A stretch of 36,253 nucleotides of DNA. Source: a virus. A model generated the notes under the pieces. That model was not told the DNA's origin. It searched no databases and saw only the letters and a program-made list of their open reading frames with translations. Numbering within the stretch: the stretch's first letter is position 1; every line of letters starts with the position of its first letter. Both the position numbers and the translations under genes were made by a program. Positions 7,129 through 14,878 of the stretch are shown here, piece after piece. Location of the stretch: the IMG/VR virus record IMGVR_UViG_3300032291_003083, positions 1 through 36,253 of that record, one strand, 5' to 3'.

Positions 7129-8502
7129 ATGCCTTTTGCTCCTATATCAATAAACACAGGCACAGTACCCGATTGGAACACTCGTTTTGGGTTTCCTTCT
7201 CTTAGAAATATGTTTGTAGGTTCTAGTGGAAATTTATATAGCACGGCTGGCCTAGATTCAATTGCCAACTTGTCAGGCGTTAGATGTTTTTATGAAACAC
7301 AATACAATGGCGGTTCTTATTTTGTTGTCACTAAAAATCAAATTTTAAATATTACTTACGGCGGCTCTGTATCTGTAATTAGAAACATTTTAGATAGTAA
7401 TTTGCCTGTTCAAATTGATGAAAACTTAAAAAATCAAATTGTTATTTCAGATTGCGCAAATGGTTATGTTTACGACCAAAAAACATTCGCATTTACTACA
7501 TTATCTGCCGCCAATAATTTTGAAATAACAAACCCCGTCTCTGTAATTGTTGTTAATAGCTTTGCAATATGGCTAGATGGGAAGACAGGAGTTTGGATAT
7601 GGTCAAATCCTAATAATGCTATTTCTTATAACCCATTAAATCAAAATCAAATTGATAACAACCTTTCTATTGGCGTTGGCCTGGAAAAACTAGAAAGCAA
7701 TTTTTATATTTTTGGCTCAACGGGAATTGAAAGATGGCAGCCAACCTTAAGCAGCAATATATACATTTCTCCATTTCAAAAAGACACAAACTTTATGGTG
7801 GACTTTGGTGCTATTTCTACAGACTCAATCATAAACTCAGTTAATAAAATTTATTTTCTTTCATCTCGTTATTTACCGATGGAGATAACGGCTAGCGGTT
7901 GGAATTATTTGCCAAATTTATCACCAGATAGTCCTATTTGTGTTGGTATTTCAAAAATAATAAGTGAATATCCTGATGTTGAACGCTGTTATGGTTCATT
8001 TTATTCTTTCAGGGGTAACTTTTTTTATCATCTTTCGTTTTTGCAAAGTGGTATTGCGTGGGTATGGTGCGAGTCATCTCAAAAATGGGCATTAAGCGAT
8101 GATTTAATAGTGGGGGCATCACGTACAAGCGAATCAGTTGCGCTTGAAAGCGGAGTTTATTCTTTAACGTTGGCTCCTGCTAATATGAAAAGAGAGCTTA
8201 TTTTAAAAAGATTGTGTGAGAATAAAAAGATAGGGACTTTTAGAAATTTATTGAAAGGAGTTAGTCTTGATATTGTACAAGGATATTCTCAATTCAATTT
8301 AAACCATGTGCAATTGGCAATATCAAAAGATTCACGGCAGTGGCAAAACACAGTTAGCAGGCCAATAGGAAAGACTGGACAAACACAATGCCCTTTACAA
8401 TGGATGTGTGTTGTTTCATTTAGGCATGAAATAACACTTAAGTTTACATTTTATGGCGATTTAGATTTTGCTATAGAAAGTTGTGGTGCCAATATAAATT
8501 AA
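7129..8502 (+). CDS. packaged-DNA stabilisation (plug) protein, P22 gp10-like
   Basis: 457 residues against 472 for P22 gp10. It is beta-rich throughout, as expected for a propeller-like tail hub. Matching landmarks are the central IFGSTGIERWQPT (P22 has a comparable FGSSTIE-Y segment), the YFLSSRYLPMEI strand near residue 245, and the C-terminal RHEITLKFTFYG followed by a final C-G-A-N-I strand like the end of gp10. It closes the portal after packaging and contacts gp4 and the needle or adhesin. No Shine-Dalgarno precedes ATG 7129, eight bases after portal. In P22 this gene lies after coat; here it directly follows portal. Confidence 0.7.
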   Translation: MPFAPISINTGTVPDWNTRFGFPSLRNMFVGSSGNLYSTAGLDSIANLSGVRCFYETQYNGGSYFVVTKNQILNITYGGSVSVIRNILDSNLPVQIDENLKNQIVISDCANGYVYDQKTFAFTTLSAANNFEITNPVSVIVVNSFAIWLDGKTGVWIWSNPNNAISYNPLNQNQIDNNLSIGVGLEKLESNFYIFGSTGIERWQPTLSSNIYISPFQKDTNFMVDFGAISTDSIINSVNKIYFLSSRYLPMEITASGWNYLPNLSPDSPICVGISKIISEYPDVERCYGSFYSFRGNFFYHLSFLQSGIAWVWCESSQKWALSDDLIVGASRTSESVALESGVYSLTLAPANMKRELILKRLCENKKIGTFRNLLKGVSLDIVQGYSQFNLNHVQLAISKDSRQWQNTVSRPIGKTGQTQCPLQWMCVVSFRHEITLKFTFYGDLDFAIESCGANIN

Positions 8503-8516
8503 CAGGAGGAGATATT

Positions 8517-9260
8517 ATGTATCAGCAAGATGAGCAACAAATGCCAGAAGAGCAAGCTAACGAACAAATGCAAGAGCAAGAACAAGTGCCAGGGCAAGAG
8601 AATGCGACGCTTGAAAATGAAGGCAGCGGCGAACACAAAAGCAAAAAACTTCATTCTGCTGAGGAAGTTTCAGCAATAGTGCAGAAAAGAGTTAACAAAG
8701 AAAGAAAAGACAAGGAAGCTTTAGCTGCTGAAAATGCCGCGCTCAAAGAACTCTCCTTGCAAAAAGACGACTTGCTAAAAAAGGCTCAAGCGAATCAAAT
8801 TAGCCCCGAAGATTTTCAACAAGCAATGCATTATGTTAACAAAACTGCTGAACAAAAAGCGGCAGAGCAATACAACATGATGACACAAAAGCAAAACAAT
8901 GAAGCATTGGGCGCAAAACTTGAAAGCGCATGCAAGGAAGACCCTGAATTTGCGCAGTTGATTCAAGAGGCCGAAAAGACTCCTGATGACCACCGTGTGT
9001 TTAATGCTTTAGCGCAGATGAATTATATCCCTAATATTGCAGCAGTGGCTAAGCAGCTTTTATCAGACCAGTCAGATTTAGATATTGCCAGAGCGGCATC
9101 ACCTTTTGAACTTAAAAAATATATTAAGGAAGTAAGCGATAAATTAGCCGTTAGAAAGCCAGGGCCTAATCAATATAATGTTGAGCCAGTTATCAAAGGC
9201 TCTAATCAAACGTATGGTTTTGACAATAAATCCTACTTAAAAGAAAAAGGACTTATTTAA
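8517..9260 (+). CDS. capsid scaffolding protein
   Basis: 247 residues from the ATG at 8517, which follows the strong AACAGGAGGAGATATT ribosome-binding site. The frame is open further upstream but overlaps the gp10-like gene. The protein is almost entirely helical: a Gln/Glu-rich start, a coiled coil at about 45-90 (EVSAIVQKRVNKERKDKEAL), a long acidic helical middle, and a basic C-terminal stretch with KSYLKEKGLI, where P22 gp8 has its coat-binding helix-turn-helix. Position immediately before coat supports the call. It would direct procapsid assembly and exit during packaging. Confidence 0.8.
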   Translation: MYQQDEQQMPEEQANEQMQEQEQVPGQENATLENEGSGEHKSKKLHSAEEVSAIVQKRVNKERKDKEALAAENAALKELSLQKDDLLKKAQANQISPEDFQQAMHYVNKTAEQKAAEQYNMMTQKQNNEALGAKLESACKEDPEFAQLIQEAEKTPDDHRVFNALAQMNYIPNIAAVAKQLLSDQSDLDIARAASPFELKKYIKEVSDKLAVRKPGPNQYNVEPVIKGSNQTYGFDNKSYLKEKGLI

Positions 9261-9264
9261 ATAC

Positions 9265-9293
9265 TTGACATTTACGCTAACTATTGAAATAAT
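9265..9293 (+). promoter_or_regulatory. internal strong promoter for the coat gene
   Basis: TTGACA (9265-9270), 17 bp, AATAAT (9288-9293): perfect -35, five-of-six -10. The start site would be near 9300, giving a leader of about 155 nt before the coat ATG. With the terminator at 10782 this makes coat a separately boosted single-gene transcript inside the virion operon. Confidence 0.65.
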
Positions 9294-9380
9294 GCTTTTG
9301 ACCCCAAAGTCCATAAACTTGAGTATCGGTTTTAAAGTTTCAAGAAAACTATAAATTCTAACAGCTTTCATCGGCTCGTC

Positions 9381-9450
9381 TCCTCGACGTTAAAAGGTAA
9401 ATGATGAAGTTTGCATTAATAGCAATTATTTACTTTTTTAACTTCGAGGA
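9381..9450 (+). promoter_or_regulatory. long hairpin masking the coat ribosome-binding site
   Basis: TCCTCGACGTTAAAA (9381-9395) pairs with 9436-9450 (TTTTAACTTCGAGGA) with 14 of 15 Watson-Crick pairs (one C-T mismatch at 9388/9443) and two further G-U pairs toward the loop. The distal arm contains the coat ribosome-binding site (CGAGGA, 9445-9450). The 36-base loop contains ATG ATG at 9401, which opens an 18-codon leader in frame with coat. Folding would hide the coat start; ribosomes on the leader would open it. Confidence 0.55.
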
Positions 9451-9454
9451 TATT

Positions 9455-10762
9455 ATGACAGTCACATTAAACCAATCAGTAGTAACCAATTTCGTAGCTC
9501 GCCAAATGGGTGAGTTTCACGAGAATGCTTTTTCAATCCTTCGTACAGCAAACCGCAAATACGAAGAAATGTTTAACGATTCGCAATCAAAAGGATTCGC
9601 TCCAGGTAGCACCGTTAATATCAAAATTCCAGGATACCCAGGGGTTTCAACAGGTCTTACAGTAACAACGCCAACAGCAATTAACGATGTGGTTATTCCT
9701 TTTGTTATTACTGAAAACGATATTTACAACGTAACCTACCAATGGGATTTATACCAATACAAATTAAATTTGGTTGGCGGTAAAGATGCATTAACGGGTG
9801 ACATGGAGCGTGCGTTAGTCGATAACTATGCATACCCAGCTCACCAGGCGATGGCAACAGCTCAAGAACAAGTAGCGGCTTATCGCTTGGAAACTTCTGC
9901 TTTTTATTGCCATATCAACAGACCTTCTGAACTATCAAGCTTGACTAGTTGGTCAACCATTCAGCAAATCAACAAGAAAATGACTCGCTATGAGTTTCAA
10001 TTTCAAGACCGATTCATGCTGATGAATCTTGATGATGCGGCCAGCGTTGCTAGCTCGCTTCAAAATATGTTCAATCAACAAATCAATGAAAAAATTACCA
10101 AGACTGCTTATGTTGGCGGTGAGAAAAACGGTACATTATTGGCAGGATTGAACTTATTCCAATCTAACCAAATTAATGTTCACACTTCTGGTGCTTTGTC
10201 AGATGCAGTTGAATACCCAGCTATTACAGTTGGCAGTGTTTCTTCTGATGGCATGGAGATTACATTATCAGTTGGCGGCACTTCATCGGCTCAACTTGTT
10301 AATGCTGGCGACCTGTTCGCAATCCCTAGTGTTTACTTGCTAAAACCGATTGAATTTTCTCCAACTAATGACACTTTAGTCGTTACAGCGCAAGAAGATG
10401 CTTTTGGTGACGGCGCAGGAAACGTGACAATTAAACTTCCTTATCCGCTAATGATTACAGGTATGAATGCAAATGTTGAATCATTACCTGCTCCTGGTGC
10501 ACCTGTTGAGGCTTTCCCAGCTACCTTTAACAACAACTATTGCTATGTTCCTTCTGGTCTTAGCATGGTGCCTATTCCAATGGGTGAAGTTTATGGTGCT
10601 GATAACTCTAAAACAATTGGTCGCGGTAGCCCAAGCATTCCAGTTAGTGTTTATGCACAAGGTTTTATCCTTGAGCTTTCAAACATTTTCCGTATTTCAC
10701 AAATGCTTGGTATCTGTGCGTTTGCGCCTTACGTAATGCGCGTTCCAACACTAATTGTTTAG
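9455..10762 (+). CDS. major coat protein, P22-like HK97 fold
   Basis: 435 residues from the ATG at 9455 (430 in P22 gp5). The frame is open from 9401 and would add the hydrophobic MMKFALIAIIYFFNFEDI, but CGAGGA sits just before 9455 and the longer form looks unlike a coat N-terminus. Features are an N-arm (NQSVVTNFVARQMGEFHENA), an E-loop-like segment GYPGVSTGLTVTTPTA, a helical spine with QAMATAQEQVAAYRLE, a beta-rich insertion around residues 230-330, and the C-terminal ELSNIFRISQMLGICAFAPY, which resembles the corresponding P22 segment GLCRIALWYG. Sequence similarity is low, so the fold is inferred from context and pattern. Own promoter and terminator flank it. Confidence 0.85.
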   Translation: MTVTLNQSVVTNFVARQMGEFHENAFSILRTANRKYEEMFNDSQSKGFAPGSTVNIKIPGYPGVSTGLTVTTPTAINDVVIPFVITENDIYNVTYQWDLYQYKLNLVGGKDALTGDMERALVDNYAYPAHQAMATAQEQVAAYRLETSAFYCHINRPSELSSLTSWSTIQQINKKMTRYEFQFQDRFMLMNLDDAASVASSLQNMFNQQINEKITKTAYVGGEKNGTLLAGLNLFQSNQINVHTSGALSDAVEYPAITVGSVSSDGMEITLSVGGTSSAQLVNAGDLFAIPSVYLLKPIEFSPTNDTLVVTAQEDAFGDGAGNVTIKLPYPLMITGMNANVESLPAPGAPVEAFPATFNNNYCYVPSGLSMVPIPMGEVYGADNSKTIGRGSPSIPVSVYAQGFILELSNIFRISQMLGICAFAPYVMRVPTLIV

Positions 10763-10781
10763 TGCTTGTTTTATAAAAAAT

Positions 10782-10807
10782 AAAAGGGGGGCTTGTCTCT
10801 CCTTTTT
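10782..10807 (+). terminator. terminator after the coat gene
   Basis: AAAAGGGGGG (10782-10791), loop CTTGT, CTCTCCTTTT (10797-10806): ten pairs including two G-U, with a T-rich 3' arm. There is no long separate U-run, so termination is likely partial and would let some late transcripts continue while capping coat mRNA. Confidence 0.6.
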
Positions 10808-10825
10808 AAAAAAGAGGAATAATTT

Positions 10826-11737
10826 ATGAGCTACAATTCTATTTCAATAGCATCACCAAAAAATAACAATTATCCAAGTTATGCTGATTCTTTTAATCAG
10901 CTTTCAGAAAATACAAGTCCAGCATTTAATTTTACTTTAAATACTGATAATTTTTTACCCGTAGACGACGCTTCTTCTATTTTAAGAACAGTGCTCCCAG
11001 GAAATGGTTTGTGCAGTTTTCAAGGAAAAGTTTCACCGCTTAGCACAGATAATTTATTGCCGCTTGGCGTATTGCCTAGTAATTTAATTCCAAAACAAGA
11101 TTATTTTTTAAATATATCTTGTTTTAATTATGATATTGAACAAACTTATTCAAACACATTATGGGTTTGCCGTTCATCTTCATCAATTGAATCAATTACA
11201 GTTGAAAATCCTGGCGTATTTACAGCAATTCCTGGCGTTATTGTAACGGGAACTGGTTTTGGCGCAAAAGTTGACACTGTAACAATGAAAGCCGTTGGCG
11301 GAACTCTTAATAGTGGCTCTTCTGGTTATGGTGGTTATGTTGTAAACGAGCTAATAACCTTAACGGGCGGTACATTTTCAACTGCTGCCGTTATTAAAGT
11401 TAAAGCGGTTAATGCGGGTTTAATTACAGCATGGGAAATAATTACGCCTGGCAATTATTCTGTTTTGCCTTCCAATCCCGTTTTACAAGGATCAACAACT
11501 GGCGGTGGCACAGGAGCATCGTTTAATTTAACTTGGGGAATTCTTTCTGTTTCATTATTGGCAGGCGGAATAGGTTACGGCCCTAAAGTTACTGTACAAA
11601 CTTCAACAGGAAGCGGTGTTTTAAGCGCGGTTTTATCTAATCCAGTTAGCGGACAAATGATTCTTTTTAATGCGCCTAGCGATGAAAACGACATTATTTT
11701 TTTAGATACGCAAAGCTTTTTATTAGAAAGGTATTAA
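10826..11737 (+). CDS. Gly-rich beta-repeat structural protein
   Basis: 303 residues, good ribosome-binding site (AAGAGGAATAATTT). The N-terminal half is Ser/Asn-rich. From about residue 120 onward three or more approximate copies of a short beta unit occur, built on V-x-x-P-G-x-x-x-x-x-P and G-G-x-G-Y-G-P-x-V-T-V-x-x-x-x-G-S-G. This repeat is common in phage virion proteins of unknown role, such as decoration proteins and fibres. Its place between coat and the connector suggests a capsid decoration or head-tail component. Function is inferred from context only. Confidence 0.7.
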   Translation: MSYNSISIASPKNNNYPSYADSFNQLSENTSPAFNFTLNTDNFLPVDDASSILRTVLPGNGLCSFQGKVSPLSTDNLLPLGVLPSNLIPKQDYFLNISCFNYDIEQTYSNTLWVCRSSSSIESITVENPGVFTAIPGVIVTGTGFGAKVDTVTMKAVGGTLNSGSSGYGGYVVNELITLTGGTFSTAAVIKVKAVNAGLITAWEIITPGNYSVLPSNPVLQGSTTGGGTGASFNLTWGILSVSLLAGGIGYGPKVTVQTSTGSGVLSAVLSNPVSGQMILFNAPSDENDIIFLDTQSFLLERY

Positions 11738-11747
11738 AGGAAAAATA

Positions 11748-12434
11748 ATGCTAGTTGATTCTTTGGTTTCGTCATGTATTTCAAATGCAGGCTTGCAAGA
11801 TAAGCAACTCGAGCCTGCAATTGACGGCGGTGTACAACAAGAAACCCTAGACGAATTAAATTTATTGTTTGATTCGTGGCGTTCTTATATACCGTATGCC
11901 TCAGTATTTAACTTTACAAATTACGAACAATTAAAAAACACGCGATTTGTTAGCGTTGACATGGTGTCGTTTGTTTTTCCTGGCAAAACTGTTCAACAGC
12001 CATTGCGTCCTGTCGACTTAACAAAATGGGTTGAATTAACCTCGATAATAAATTTATCGGGAATTCCTCAAATTTATTATTTTGACCCGCAATATCAAAC
12101 CATCTTGGTTTATCCCGTACCTGCTGTTCCCAATTATGCCTTTACTGTATGGGGCAGGCCCGCTATCGGCCCGTTAGCCCTTGGGCAAGAATTACCACCC
12201 CAAGTGCCTAATTTTATGATTGATGCCTTGCAATATGAAGGCGGTTTTAGGATGGCATCTAAGTATCGCGTTGAATGGAGCCCAGAGCTAGAAAAGCTTA
12301 GGGGGGAGAGTTACAACACGCTTAAATCACAACGCGTTATTGCGCTTTCGCCACGTATAAATACAGTATTCAAAGCAAGAAATTCTAGTGGGTCTTTTCC
12401 TTTTCTTTATTTTGCTTCTGGCGGGAGGGCTTAA
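11748..12434 (+). CDS. head-tail connector / tail accessory factor, P22 gp4-like
   Basis: 228 residues. The helical N-terminus with ETLDELNLLFDSWRSYIP is typical of gp4-family adaptors, as are the central strand pair IYYFDPQYQTILVYPVP and the following FTVWGRPAIGPLALGQELPP. The C-terminal helix has ALQYEGGFRMASKYRVEWSPE. Twelve copies would extend the portal and receive the gp10-like plug. P22 gp4 (166 residues) is also reported to have muralytic activity in virions, but I see no definite catalytic motif here. Ribosome-binding site AAAGGAAAAATA; the stop overlaps the next ATG. Confidence 0.75.
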   Translation: MLVDSLVSSCISNAGLQDKQLEPAIDGGVQQETLDELNLLFDSWRSYIPYASVFNFTNYEQLKNTRFVSVDMVSFVFPGKTVQQPLRPVDLTKWVELTSIINLSGIPQIYYFDPQYQTILVYPVPAVPNYAFTVWGRPAIGPLALGQELPPQVPNFMIDALQYEGGFRMASKYRVEWSPELEKLRGESYNTLKSQRVIALSPRINTVFKARNSSGSFPFLYFASGGRA

Positions 12435-12754
12435 TGAGTTACAACATTAATCAACCGACCGCATTAGTTGCGCCCAGTGGTTCAGACCCGCAAGAAATAA
12501 AAGCGTGGATGTCAACGTTATGCACTTTTATTAACAATCAGATGGCCTCTGGTACGCAAGCCACTTTTATGACAACCGCAAAACTTGCAGAAATGGTTAC
12601 TAATAATGACCATTCGCAGGCAGGGAAACATTTTTTTAATCAAGAAACAAATAAACCAATGGTGTCTTACATCTCAAATGGAAATCTTGTGATTGCACCT
12701 ATTACAACATCTTTCGCGGAAAGAATTATGTCACAGGAGGTGAAAAATGTTTAG
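12434..12754 (+). CDS. hypothetical virion-operon protein
   Basis: 106 residues, with GGGAGG before the ATG, which overlaps the gp4-like stop. It opens NQPTALVAPSGSDPQEIKAW, then a helix MSTLCTFINNQMASG, and ends in a short beta region (VSYISNGNLVIAPIT). The final residues overlap the next gene's ribosome-binding site. By position it could be a needle-complex or ejection cofactor, but no P22 gp26-like coiled coil is present. I do not recognise it. Confidence 0.7.
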   Translation: MSYNINQPTALVAPSGSDPQEIKAWMSTLCTFINNQMASGTQATFMTTAKLAEMVTNNDHSQAGKHFFNQETNKPMVSYISNGNLVIAPITTSFAERIMSQEVKNV

Positions 12755-13442
12755 TGGAATTGGCAACGCAGTGATGGGACTTTTTGGAGACCAAAGTAAT
12801 GGATTTAATCATTACGCAGACCAAATGCGGCAACAATCTCAAGCCTATAACCCTTATATAAATAGAGGCAATGCAGCTGGAGACAGACAATCGTTTCTTT
12901 CAGACTGGCTTACAAAAAACCCAAACGCATTGCAAGATCAAATAGCCAGCGGCTTTCAAATGTCACCGTATCAAAATAATTTGTTAGACACCGTTACAAA
13001 CCGCATGAATATTAATGCGGCCAATACTGGAATGCTTCGCAGTCCTTTGGCTCAAAAAGCCTTAAACGATCAAGCGAACACAATGACGGGTCAATTTATG
13101 AATGACTACGTAAACAGAGGCGAAAACAATTTTGGTCTTGGAATGCAAAATTACGGAATGATGAACACCCTTGGCATGCAAGGACTCACAGGGCAATCAG
13201 ATTTGTTACAACAAGCAGCTGCCGCAAATTTAAAAGGCGACCAATCAAGACAAGGCGCAATCAATAGCATGTTAGGGCTTGGCGCAGGAATAGGTCTAAA
13301 CATGTTGATGCCAGGTGCTGGCACAGCAATGAGTGTTGCAGGCAGCTCAGGTGGATTTCAAGGGGCAGGCAGCTTAAACCCTAACGTGGGGGGATGGACT
13401 GGAACGCCTAGCTCATCAAGCATTATGAGAATGTTCGGATGA
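12747..13442 (+). CDS. ejection (DNA transfer) protein, P22 gp7-like
   Basis: 231 residues against 229 for P22 gp7, with strong ACAGGAGGTGAAAA ribosome-binding site. The layout is that of gp7: an N-terminal YADQMRQQSQAYNPYI helix, a mid-region LLDTVTNRMNINAANTGM, many Asn/Gln/Met/Gly residues, a long helix with QSDLLQQAAAANLKGDQSRQ, and a glycine-rich hydrophobic C-terminal segment (MLGLGAGIGLNMLMPGAGTA). These proteins travel in the capsid and form a trans-envelope channel for the DNA. First of three consecutive ejection genes. Confidence 0.75.
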   Translation: MFSGIGNAVMGLFGDQSNGFNHYADQMRQQSQAYNPYINRGNAAGDRQSFLSDWLTKNPNALQDQIASGFQMSPYQNNLLDTVTNRMNINAANTGMLRSPLAQKALNDQANTMTGQFMNDYVNRGENNFGLGMQNYGMMNTLGMQGLTGQSDLLQQAAAANLKGDQSRQGAINSMLGLGAGIGLNMLMPGAGTAMSVAGSSGGFQGAGSLNPNVGGWTGTPSSSSIMRMFG

Positions 13443-14878
13443 TGAATTCATACGCAAGATACGGTATTTGGGGGGAAAATCCTTATGGACCTTCTGTTGC
13501 AGATACCGCTTTTAAAACAAATAGTGCTATTAATGATTTATTTACCCAAAAAAACAATTTAGCCATGCAGCAATTGCAAAACCAGCAAGCGCAGCAAAAT
13601 TTAAAACTTGGCGATTTAGGGTATCAACAAAAACAAATGGAAGTAAACAACCTTCCTTTTCAGCAAGATATTGCGAATAAAATGTCGCAAATTGGACTTA
13701 ATTCCGCGCAATCAAATTTTGACTATACGCCACAGCAAAGAGCGATAGCAGAGCAAGCCGCGCGAGATAAAAGCAATCTTGAAAATGCTCAAGCTGCTTA
13801 TGCTCGTGCGCAATCTGGTGTTGATGCAACAAAAGACCCAACGGCTTATTTTCAAAGTGTTTTAGACAAATACAATGCGGCACCTCAAGGCTCTCCTCAG
13901 AAACTATTCTTTGGCCACTTGCTTGGCAATATGAGCGGCGATGATGGCAGCGTTATGTCTATGGCAATGCCAGGCGGTGCAAAAGGTGCAGCGGGTGTCA
14001 ATATGGCAATGGGTGGCGCAGGCGGTTCAACTGGCGCGGGCGGAGCGTTGAATGTGCCTCGAATTGGGCCAGGGGATTCTATTGTTAATCCAGGGTCAAT
14101 TAGTAAAAACTCAAACCGTGGAATGTCTTATTCGACAACTGACTCAAGCGGAAACCCCATTACGTACGAATCTCCCACGATGGCCAATTCAACGGCAAAT
14201 CAAGGACGGTTAGGCGCAGAACATGAAATATCTCAATGGTATGGCAATTTAGAAAATGGAATTGCGCCTTATCAAGGTGCATTAGGCTCTGGTTCTGTAT
14301 CGCTTGTAAAAGATAGCGTTTTATCTGCACTTGGAAATCAAAATGCAAAAAATAGATTAAATCAACTAGCAATTGCTCAGATGATTAAACCAGAAGTGGC
14401 AGGCGTTTCTGGCAGAATGACTAGCAACGGTGGACCAGTTGGCATTGAACTTGTAAAACAATTTGAAAACGCGCAAAACAAAGGCGTGCCTGCTAATTTT
14501 TTATTAAATAATTTAATACCGCAATCTTCATTAAACTATGCATCTCATGAATATCCAGAAATTCTTAAAAAAGGAGTAAATGCAGCTGCTGAATTTTCGC
14601 GCCAAAACAATCCCGTTGAAATGGGCGAAACACCTCAATATGCACAAACAACTCCAAAAAAACTTAGTTCTTTTGTAAGAAATGCAATGACACCAGAGCA
14701 AATTGCTCAGTATGAAGCTCAGAATTCTCAAGTTTTACAAAAGCAAGAAACAAAATCAAACCTTCCTTCTTACGTAACGGACGACAGCTTAAAAGCTTTA
14801 GCCGCCAAAAATGGAATTACCGTTGATGAAGCAAGAAAAAGAGCGGAAGCTTATTATTCCTCAAAAGGAGGCGTTTAA
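13439..14878 (+). CDS. ejection protein, P22 gp20-like
   Basis: 479 residues against 471 for P22 gp20. The first 130 residues are a Gln/Asn-rich coiled coil (QQLQNQQAQQNLKLGDLGYQ). Residues about 165-205 are Gly/Ala/Met-rich and flexible. A helical domain follows (NRLNQLAIAQMIKPEVAG) and the C-terminus is charged (ITVDEARKRAEAYYSS). It overlaps the previous gene by four bases (ATGA). Assignment is by position, length and composition, since ejection proteins diverge quickly. Start could be either of the two tandem ATGs. Confidence 0.65.
   Translation: MMNSYARYGIWGENPYGPSVADTAFKTNSAINDLFTQKNNLAMQQLQNQQAQQNLKLGDLGYQQKQMEVNNLPFQQDIANKMSQIGLNSAQSNFDYTPQQRAIAEQAARDKSNLENAQAAYARAQSGVDATKDPTAYFQSVLDKYNAAPQGSPQKLFFGHLLGNMSGDDGSVMSMAMPGGAKGAAGVNMAMGGAGGSTGAGGALNVPRIGPGDSIVNPGSISKNSNRGMSYSTTDSSGNPITYESPTMANSTANQGRLGAEHEISQWYGNLENGIAPYQGALGSGSVSLVKDSVLSALGNQNAKNRLNQLAIAQMIKPEVAGVSGRMTSNGGPVGIELVKQFENAQNKGVPANFLLNNLIPQSSLNYASHEYPEILKKGVNAAAEFSRQNNPVEMGETPQYAQTTPKKLSSFVRNAMTPEQIAQYEAQNSQVLQKQETKSNLPSYVTDDSLKALAAKNGITVDEARKRAEAYYSSKGGV

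Noticed and set aside
9401-9454. Long form of coat starting at 9401
   Set aside because: Would add a hydrophobic N-terminus unlike coat arms; the internal ATG has the better ribosome-binding site. Kept only as a possible regulatory leader.
10467-10736. 89-codon frame inside the coat gene
   Set aside because: Leu-rich +1-frame shadow of coat without its own ribosome-binding site.
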